DNA of 9,826 nt from Spirochaetae bacterium HGW-Spirochaetae-9. GTDB lineage: Bacteria > Spirochaetota > Spirochaetia > Treponematales > Rectinemataceae. The stretch's first letter is position 1. Each line of letters begins with the position of its first letter. The notes under the pieces were generated by a model. That model saw only the letters and a list, made by a program, of their open reading frames with translations. It was not told the DNA's origin and made no database searches. Below are positions 1 through 7,053 of this stretch, one piece after another. The stretch lies in the NCBI GenBank assembly GCA_002839205.1, contig PGXP01000040.1:1-9826 (forward strand), given 5' to 3'. The position numbers were made by a program, and so were the translations under genes.

Positions 1-1
1 T

Positions 2-520
2 TTCCTTAAGGGCGGCGCGGCTGTTGTCTCCGGCAAAGGCGACATCATCGAAGCTATCCCGCCACGAGTGGATTTTGGTGTTCTTCTTCTCTATCCGGGT
101 TTCGGCATTTCCACGAAATGGGCTTACGACGCGCTCGATTCCTTCAGGCAAGGGAAGGGAAAAAGAAAAGCGATCGAGGATAAACAGCCCGATGAGAAGG
201 CGAAAAAGAAATCACTCGCCGGCAGTTTTGCAGAGGGCGTCGAAACCTGGAAGTTCAGCAATGCCTTTTCGCCAATGCTTCATGCTGCCTTTCCTGTCTA
301 CAAAAATTTGGAAACCATGGTCAGGGAAGCGGGCGCGCGTTATGTCTCGATAACTGGTTCAGGTTCCTGCCTGTACGGAATATTCAGGACAGTATCCGAA
401 GCAAGCGCGGCCAAAGAAAAGCTCCAAGTATCACTGAATAGGCAAAATGCCACAAAAACCTTATACGGCATGGCATTGCATGTAGTAAAACCGCTGGAAA
501 CAAGTCTGCTACTAGGCTAA
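2..520 (+). CDS. ispE: 4-diphosphocytidyl-2-C-methyl-D-erythritol kinase, C-terminal part (partial at left edge)
   Basis: The enzyme phosphorylates the 2-hydroxyl of CDP-methylerythritol with ATP, the fourth step of the MEP isoprenoid pathway, in the cytoplasm. The visible 172 residues begin inside the GHMP-kinase motif ([14 protein letters not shown], the substrate-binding glycine-rich turn of IspE) and continue through [16 protein letters not shown]. Near the end is [12 protein letters not shown], matching the C-terminal glycine-rich loop of the GHMP kinase family. The reading frame is open from base 2; the start codon lies outside the window. Between the Tyr-Pro-Gly segment and the C-terminal domain is a strongly basic stretch of about 25 residues rich in Lys, Arg and Glu, which looks like a lineage-specific surface loop. 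It is the first visible gene of a plus-strand run; spoVG starts 43 bases after its TAA stop. Identification is firm from the ordered motifs. Confidence 0.93.
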   Translation, partial: FLKGGAAVVSGKGDIIEAIPPRVDFGVLLLYPGFGISTKWAYDALDSFRQGKGKRKAIEDKQPDEKAKKKSLAGSFAEGVETWKFSNAFSPMLHAAFPVYKNLETMVREAGARYVSITGSGSCLYGIFRTVSEASAAKEKLQVSLNRQNATKTLYGMALHVVKPLETSLLLG

Positions 521-563
521 TATCAGCGCATGTGACTGCGTACATAAAAGGAGCGTCCTTACT

Positions 564-848
564 ATGGAAATTACGGACATCCGAATCCGCAAAGTTCCGA
601 CTGAGGGGAAGTTGAAGGCCTATGTCACCGTGACCTTCGACGAATGCTTCGTGGTGCACAATGTGAAGATCATCGAGGGGAAAAATGGCGTCTTTATCGC
701 CATGCCCAGCAGAAGGACGAACACCGGGGAGTACAAGGATATTGCACACCCTATCTGTCCGGATTTCAGAACGCGCCTTCAGGAGAAAATCCTGGCAGCC
801 TTCGCTTCGGACGCTGGAGTCGACGAGACTTTGCCGCAATTCGATTGA
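564..848 (+). CDS. spoVG: SpoVG family nucleic-acid-binding regulator
   Basis: A 94-residue protein that matches SpoVG over its whole length: it opens [11 protein letters not shown], has [20 protein letters not shown] in the middle and carries the family hallmark FIAMPSRRT followed by the DIAHPI segment. The usual family length is about 85 to 100 residues, so it is complete. In non-sporulating bacteria, including Borrelia, SpoVG proteins bind DNA and RNA and act as pleiotropic regulators; there is no reason to infer sporulation. A good ribosome binding site, AAAAGGAG at 546-553, lies 10 bases before the ATG. No promoter or terminator is evident between ispE and spoVG, so cotranscription with ispE is likely. 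The tRNA-Gln gene begins 37 bases after the TGA stop. The targets of this copy cannot be read from the sequence. Confidence 0.95.
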   Translation: MEITDIRIRKVPTEGKLKAYVTVTFDECFVVHNVKIIEGKNGVFIAMPSRRTNTGEYKDIAHPICPDFRTRLQEKILAAFASDAGVDETLPQFD

Positions 849-885
849 TCAATCGTACCGGGCGCTGAAACGGAAACTCACGATT

Positions 886-957
886 TGGGACGTCGGCAAG
901 CGGTAAGCCCCCGGGTTTTGGTCCCGGTATTCGCAGGTTCGAATCCTGCCGTCCCAG
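886..957 (+). tRNA. tRNA-Gln (anticodon TTG)
   Basis: A complete cloverleaf can be folded by hand. The acceptor stem TGGGACG (886-892) pairs with CGTCCCA (950-956), with discriminator G957. The D stem GGC (895-897) pairs with GCC (907-909) around the loop AAGCGGTAA. The anticodon stem CCGGG (911-915) pairs with CCCGG (923-927); the loop TTTTGGT holds anticodon TTG at 918-920, reading CAA and, by wobble, CAG. The T arm is GCAGG-TTCGAAT-CCTGC (933-949). The weak first pair T-A, TC at positions 8-9 and discriminator G resemble bacterial tRNA-Gln. The 3' CCA is not encoded (TAC follows), so a CCA-adding enzyme is needed. The gene sits between two protein genes in the same direction, so it probably depends on processing of the spoVG-rplY transcript. 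Confidence 0.97.
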
Positions 958-994
958 TACGGCTAGTAAGGCCAAATGTGTAAGGAGAGTTGAG

Positions 995-1672
995 ATGGAA
1001 CACTTCGTAATTCAGGCATTCAATAGAGAAAAGACGAACAAAGGCCAACTGGGCCAGTTCAGGGCTGAGGGCAGGATTCCTGCTGTCGTATACGGCGGCG
1101 GCAAGCAGGCTGCCAACCTTCTCGTCAACGAGAAAGAATATGAAAAGGCACTCAAGAGCATCACCGAAAGTACGATCATAACCCTCGATGTGGAAGGCAA
1201 GAAGATCAACGCCTTCGTGAAGGCACATCAGCGCCATGCGGTGGACAAGAATATACTTCATATCGATTTCCTCGAAGTCCAGGAAGGCAAGAAACTGCAC
1301 GCACGCGTCAGGATCATCCTCAAGGGCACGCCGAAAGGCGTTGTCGAAGGCGGCATTCTCGAGAATCCTGCCCACGACATCGAAGTGGAATGCGATCCTT
1401 CCGTTCTTCCCGAGAGGATCGAAATCGATATTTCAGGCCTCGGCGTCAACCATGCCTTCCATGTCCGCGACTTGGCTGAGATGAAGGACGTCAAGATTCT
1501 CACGAGCCCTGACATGGTGATTGCCAGCGTGAAGTACGCCCGTGAGGAAGTTGAGGAAAAACCGGCTGAGGAAGCTGCCGCCCAACCTGCCGCTGGAGCC
1601 GCCCCTGCGGGCGAAGCTGCCCCTGCAGCAGACGCCGCAGCCGCGAAGCCGGAGGCGAAGGCCAAAGCCTGA
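995..1672 (+). CDS. rplY: Large ribosomal subunit protein bL25, long Ctc/TL5 form
   Basis: This protein binds 5S rRNA in the central protuberance of the 50S subunit; the long form is known as Ctc (general stress protein) or TL5. It has 225 residues, against about 95 for E. coli L25. The N-terminal L25 beta-barrel spans roughly residues 1-92, with RAEGRIPAVVYG near residue 23 and the conserved DFLEV ending the domain. The TL5-type C-terminal domain spans about 100-182 (PKGVVEGGIL, then SVLPERIEIDISGL). From about residue 184 there is a low-complexity Ala/Pro/Glu tail ending in Lys-Ala alternation, common in Ctc proteins and probably disordered. The start ATG follows AAGGAGAG at 982-989. It lies 37 bases after tRNA-Gln and is the last gene before the strong terminator at 1701-1738. 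Confidence 0.95.
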   Translation: MEHFVIQAFNREKTNKGQLGQFRAEGRIPAVVYGGGKQAANLLVNEKEYEKALKSITESTIITLDVEGKKINAFVKAHQRHAVDKNILHIDFLEVQEGKKLHARVRIILKGTPKGVVEGGILENPAHDIEVECDPSVLPERIEIDISGLGVNHAFHVRDLAEMKDVKILTSPDMVIASVKYAREEVEEKPAEEAAAQPAAGAAPAGEAAPAADAAAAKPEAKAKA

Positions 1673-1700
1673 TCCCGAATTGTCTTTGTTCACGACAGAT

Positions 1701-1738
1701 ACAGTTTTGCGGGACACCCCGCAAGACTGTTTTTTTTT
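1701..1738 (+). terminator. Strong Rho-independent terminator after rplY
   Basis: The arm at 1701-1713 (ACAGTTTTGCGGG) pairs with 1718-1730 (CCCGCAAGACTGT) over all 13 positions, with a single G-T wobble, around the loop ACAC. It is followed at once by an uninterrupted run of T, nine counting the last base of the stem. It lies 28 bases after the rplY stop and separates the ispE-spoVG-tRNA-rplY transcript from tilS. The run of A on the 5' side is lacking, so it is directional for the plus strand. Confidence 0.95.
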
Positions 1739-1781
1739 GGAAGCCTCAGCGCTTTCCCGGTATGCGATACGTAAACAGGGT

Positions 1782-1786
1782 GGAGG
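1782..1786 (+). promoter_or_regulatory. Shine-Dalgarno-like GGAGG near the tilS start
   Basis: GGAGG is the only strong ribosome-binding sequence before the conserved part of TilS. Its spacing fits neither in-frame start well: 1 base to TTG at 1788 and 16 bases to GTG at 1803. An overlapping weaker AGGG at 1777-1780 is 7 bases from the TTG. No ATG is available in frame in this region, so a non-ATG start appears necessary. Confidence 0.5.
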
Positions 1787-1787
1787 A

Positions 1788-3203
1788 TTGAGAAAAAAAA
1801 CGGTGGACAGCAGGAAGGCGGTTGAACGTCAGATCGAAGGCTTTTTTTCAAATAATCCATACCTGCGCGGACGAAGCCTCCTCGTTGCTTACTCAGGCGG
1901 CATGGATTCTTCCACCCTGCTCACCATCCTTGCCGAAAGCGGAATTTGTCCTCTACGCGCGGTCCATATTGTGCACAATCTTCGGCCTGCTGAAGAACTG
2001 GCGCTCGAGAGAACTATCATCGTTGCTCGCTGCAGAGAGCTCAAACTGCCCCTCACCATTGCCACTGTGCGCGCAGGCGCCATAGAAAAAATGGCGAAGC
2101 GAAGAAAGATAGGAATTGAAGCGGCAGCCCGCGAAGTCCGTTATGGCATACTCGAACGCTGCGCCCTCCGTTTTGGCATCGAGGCCATATGCACGGCCCA
2201 TAATGCCGATGACCAGCTCGAAACCCTCCTGAGCCGATTTCTCTCGTCATCGAGCATCAATGGCCTTGTCGGTATCCAGCCATCCCGATCCATCGGCAAG
2301 GGAATCACTCTGCTGAGGCCGCTTTTATCGGTACCCCGCTCGGCCATAGAACGCTATGCCGATTCCAGAAAACTTCCGTTTTCCACGGATTCCACCAACT
2401 GCTTTGTCGTTTTCCGACGGAATCGAATACGCCACACTATTCTTCCACTCCTGGATCGGGAATTTCCCGGCTGGAGGAATGGCCTTCTCGGGACTTCGAA
2501 AAAGCTGGAAGCCGACAAAGCCGCGCTCGATGCCCTTTTTGAAAAAGCCCTCGCTGCCTGTAGCCTTGAAGAATTCAACAGGAAGGCCGCAATGCCTATG
2601 GATGTCTTTGCTGCACTTCCCCTGTCCATTCGCATGCGGATGCTCGCCCGATGGATCTCGAGCATAGCCGGAGAGAGTCGCATCTCTGCGAAAGCCCTCC
2701 AATCAGCCCTCGCTGCCCTTGCAGGGGGAGCATCAGGCGTCGATGTCCTCGGCACAAGGCTCATTCGGCGCGGAGATATGCTGAAAATCCTGCCCATACT
2801 TGATTTTCATAGCGAAGACGGGTATTTTTTCGTGATACCTTCGGAAGGCGTATATGGAGCGGGACCTATCGAAATTTCCCTTTCATGGGGAAGATCCGGT
2901 GAACTTGAGCATGGAAATGGTCTGGCCGAAGGGTCCTTCACCTTCCCTCTGAGGCTACGCAACAGAAAAGCCGGTGACGCGATGAAGATTGCCGGTGTGA
3001 TGAGACGACTGGACGATGTGATGAAAACCTGGCACCTGGAGGGGAGGCTGCGCAACGCTGCTCTCGTCGTGGAGGACAGGGATGGGATTGTTGCCCTTCT
3101 CCCCTCAGCCATCGATCCAGCCTGCTGCGAACGTGAGAAATTCAGGGACTATGCGGGACTAAAGAACGGCCGCAGGCTCTATATAAGGATAAAAGGAGCA
3201 TGA
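1788..3203 (+). CDS. tilS: tRNA(Ile)-lysidine synthetase
   Basis: TilS uses ATP to attach lysine to C34 of tRNA-Ile(CAU), changing its reading from AUG to AUA and its charging from Met to Ile; it is generally essential. From TTG 1788 the protein has 471 residues, in the family range. The N-terminal PP-loop ATPase domain has SGGMDS at about residues 36-41, then EAAAREVRYGIL (111-122), AHNADDQLET, LLRPLL and the TDSTN...RNRIRHTILP segment (about 200-220). The C-terminal tRNA-binding TilS_C domain ends the protein, with RNRKAGDAMKI, RRLDDVMKTW and VVEDRDGIVALLP. The frame stays open upstream to 1542, but that would run through the terminator and the rplY tail, so the start must lie after about 1740. 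TTG 1788 and GTG 1803 are the candidates; the choice is uncertain. ftsH follows after 6 bases. Confidence 0.9.
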   Translation: MRKKTVDSRKAVERQIEGFFSNNPYLRGRSLLVAYSGGMDSSTLLTILAESGICPLRAVHIVHNLRPAEELALERTIIVARCRELKLPLTIATVRAGAIEKMAKRRKIGIEAAAREVRYGILERCALRFGIEAICTAHNADDQLETLLSRFLSSSSINGLVGIQPSRSIGKGITLLRPLLSVPRSAIERYADSRKLPFSTDSTNCFVVFRRNRIRHTILPLLDREFPGWRNGLLGTSKKLEADKAALDALFEKALAACSLEEFNRKAAMPMDVFAALPLSIRMRMLARWISSIAGESRISAKALQSALAALAGGASGVDVLGTRLIRRGDMLKILPILDFHSEDGYFFVIPSEGVYGAGPIEISLSWGRSGELEHGNGLAEGSFTFPLRLRNRKAGDAMKIAGVMRRLDDVMKTWHLEGRLRNAALVVEDRDGIVALLPSAIDPACCEREKFRDYAGLKNGRRLYIRIKGA

Positions 3204-3209
3204 AACTCG

Positions 3210-5111
<1,902 letters not shown>

Positions 5112-5138
5112 AAGGGGATTGGAAGCGGGGGGTGGACA

Positions 5139-7004
5139 ATGAAGGGCAGATCGGCGAGCCATCTCCTCCTTGTGGGCATTCTTGCGCTCACCTTGCAGTC
5201 CTGCGCCAACACCCCTGAACCTGAACCTGTTCAGGGCGATTACTCCTCCTTGAAGCGTGAAGAACTCGAGGCTCTGGCCGCTTCCGATCAGGAAGCATGT
5301 ATAGAAGCCCTCTCTTTCATTGCGCAATCGGATAACCCCGATTCAGGCTTCGATACCCCAACGATTTCCGCTATGGCTTCCGTCGCCACGAACTCGCTGA
5401 TTCAGCGTCTGCATGAAGAGCTGGCTGCAGAAAAATGGAGCGCTGCAGAAGGCAGCATTGCTTCCCTGAAGGCGATAGCCACGCTCGCGGATCGAGATCT
5501 GGCAGACGACAGCGTTTTTGCGAAAGCGGCAGGGCTGGCGAGAACACTCGACATAAAACAAATGATGCTTACAATCTACAAGGGAAGACTTGCCCAGTAT
5601 ACGCAAAGGAACCTCTATTCTCCCGCGGCTTCCACGCTTCACAAGGTAGTGGATTTGGCAGCAGGCGCGGCGCCGATCGACCACGATGCAATCGGTATAC
5701 AGCTTCTGGATGAGTGGCTCGAAAGGGCATACGCGGCCGGTGATGCTTTCACCGTTGCCAAAATTCTATCGCTATGGCCTGAAGGTGAAAAAAAATACCC
5801 AGTATCCGCGAAAGCAGGAAAGACATTGGCAGAAAATGCAGAAGCCGTCGTCACCGTCTATGTGGACAAAGGATTGAGAATCGAGAATGGTATCGGCTAT
5901 CCCGACAGGGTGCTGGGCACTGCATTCCAGGTCGACCCTCGCGGCTACTACATCACAAATTATCATGTGGTTGCGAGCGAGGTAGATCCCGAGTACGACG
6001 GCTATTCCCGTCTCTCGGTGCGGCCTTCCTCAAATCCCGAAGCGAGGATACCGGCGAAAGTCATCGGCTGGGACGAAGCACTCGATCTGGCCCTCATTAA
6101 GAGCCAGGAAACGTCCATCAGCACCATCTATCCCTTCGGAGAGGGCAAGGCTTTCAAGGGGCAAAAAGTATACGTTATCGGCAGCCCCGTAGGACTTGAG
6201 AGCAGCGTCGCCGCTGGCATAGTGAGCGCGACAGGACGTCGGATATTATCCAAGGGCGAAGCTGTCCAGATCGATGCGCCCGTGAATCCGGGCAACTCGG
6301 GCGGACCTCTGCTCGACGAGAATGGCGAACTCATCGCCGTCGTCTTCGCCGGACTATCGGGTTACCAGGGGCTCAATTTCGCGCTTCCAGTATCCTGGGT
6401 TTCAGCTGTTTTTACCTCCCTCTTCGAAGAAGGTCGGCGCGAAGCCTCCTGGCTGGGCTTAGGCCTCGCCAAAAGCCTTGATGGTGGTCTAGATGTTGTC
6501 TATGTTTTCCCCGGCAAGGGCGGCATAGATGCCGGCGACAGGCTGATATCGATCGATGGAGAACGCGTCGTCGATATCGAAGCCGTCCAGCTCTATATGG
6601 CCCAAAAGCCCATCGGATCCCTCTGCGCCATAGAGACGGAACGAGAGGGTCAGCTAAAAACCCAGCTGAGGAAAACGACAGAACTGCCTCTTGTGCCTTT
6701 TGAAAAAGCATCTTCACGCGACATGCCCGAACGCCTGCTCGGAGGCGCGACAGGCATGATTCTCGAACAGCTCGCAGGCCCCCGAAGTGTGGGGGGTACG
6801 TACAAAATTTTGAAGACATGGCCTGGACTCGCGGCCGACGAGTCAGGGCTAGGTCAATCCGATGTCCTGAAATTCCTCAAGTATTCGGTGGATATACAAA
6901 AGCACAGCTTTTTCTTCGATGTAAGCGTGAAGTCGCTCAATTCAGGCTATCTCGAACGCAGGATGCGAATGAATCTCTCGCTGGAAACGGATAACTTTAT
7001 ATAG
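5139..7004 (+). CDS. HtrA/DegP-like (S1C) serine protease lipoprotein with PDZ region
   Basis: A predicted exported 621-residue protease. The N-terminus is a lipoprotein signal: basic start, hydrophobic LLLVGILALTL, then lipobox LQSC with Cys22 as the acylation site, followed by an acidic Pro-Glu linker. Residues about 35-230 form an Ala/Leu-rich helical region that I cannot assign to a family; it may be a repeat-type binding domain. The trypsin-like domain (about 232-430) has an intact triad: H276 in TNYHVV, D316 in ALDLALI and S387 in GNSGGP. A PDZ-like domain follows (about 436-505; GLGLAKSL, then AGDRLISIDGERV). The last 100 residues may be a degenerate second PDZ. HtrA proteases degrade or refold misfolded envelope proteins. 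It starts 27 bases after ftsH with a G-rich ribosome site, so it is probably in the same operon. Ordinary DegP lacks both the lipid anchor and the long N-terminal domain. Confidence 0.88.
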   Translation: MKGRSASHLLLVGILALTLQSCANTPEPEPVQGDYSSLKREELEALAASDQEACIEALSFIAQSDNPDSGFDTPTISAMASVATNSLIQRLHEELAAEKWSAAEGSIASLKAIATLADRDLADDSVFAKAAGLARTLDIKQMMLTIYKGRLAQYTQRNLYSPAASTLHKVVDLAAGAAPIDHDAIGIQLLDEWLERAYAAGDAFTVAKILSLWPEGEKKYPVSAKAGKTLAENAEAVVTVYVDKGLRIENGIGYPDRVLGTAFQVDPRGYYITNYHVVASEVDPEYDGYSRLSVRPSSNPEARIPAKVIGWDEALDLALIKSQETSISTIYPFGEGKAFKGQKVYVIGSPVGLESSVAAGIVSATGRRILSKGEAVQIDAPVNPGNSGGPLLDENGELIAVVFAGLSGYQGLNFALPVSWVSAVFTSLFEEGRREASWLGLGLAKSLDGGLDVVYVFPGKGGIDAGDRLISIDGERVVDIEAVQLYMAQKPIGSLCAIETEREGQLKTQLRKTTELPLVPFEKASSRDMPERLLGGATGMILEQLAGPRSVGGTYKILKTWPGLAADESGLGQSDVLKFLKYSVDIQKHSFFFDVSVKSLNSGYLERRMRMNLSLETDNFI

Positions 7005-7041
7005 TATCATTTCAAAAAGCACAGAATAAGTCTGTAAGCCT

Positions 7042-7047
7042 AGGGAG
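7042..7047 (+). promoter_or_regulatory. Ribosome binding site deciding the kinase start
   Basis: AGGGAG lies 6 bases before ATG 7054. The in-frame TTG at 7048 directly abuts this motif and is too close to be used. The protein therefore starts MSLIAIVE, placing the receiver domain's first beta strand at the N-terminus as expected. Confidence 0.75.
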
Positions 7048-7053
7048 TTGTCG

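Noticed and set aside
1737..1766. Possible tilS promoter, TTGGAA at 1737-1742 and TATGCG at 1761-1766 with an 18-base spacer
   Set aside because: The placement after the terminator is sensible, but the hexamers match the sigma-70 consensus at only 4 of 6 and 3 of 6 positions, too weak to annotate. Transcription start mapping would settle it.
1542..1787. Upstream extension of the tilS reading frame by 82 codons
   Set aside because: It overlaps the rplY tail in another frame and runs through a strong intrinsic terminator. The translated extension is Arg/Pro-rich shadow sequence with no TilS similarity.
5220..5235. Palindrome CCTGAAC-CT-GTTCAGG, LexA-like in appearance
   Set aside because: It lies inside the protease coding region, in the Pro-Glu linker, partly from a CCTGAA codon-pair repeat. 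The 2-base spacer does not match the GAAC-N4-GTTC SOS box.
7000..7005. TATAGT as a -10 box for the hybrid kinase gene
   Set aside because: The hexamer is good, but no acceptable -35 element lies 16-18 bases upstream and it overlaps the protease stop codon. It could be real but is not supported alone.
7021..7035. Small inverted repeat ACAGA-ATAAG-TCTGT before the kinase gene
   Set aside because: The five-pair AT-rich stem is not followed by a T run, so it is not a terminator, and such short repeats are common by chance.
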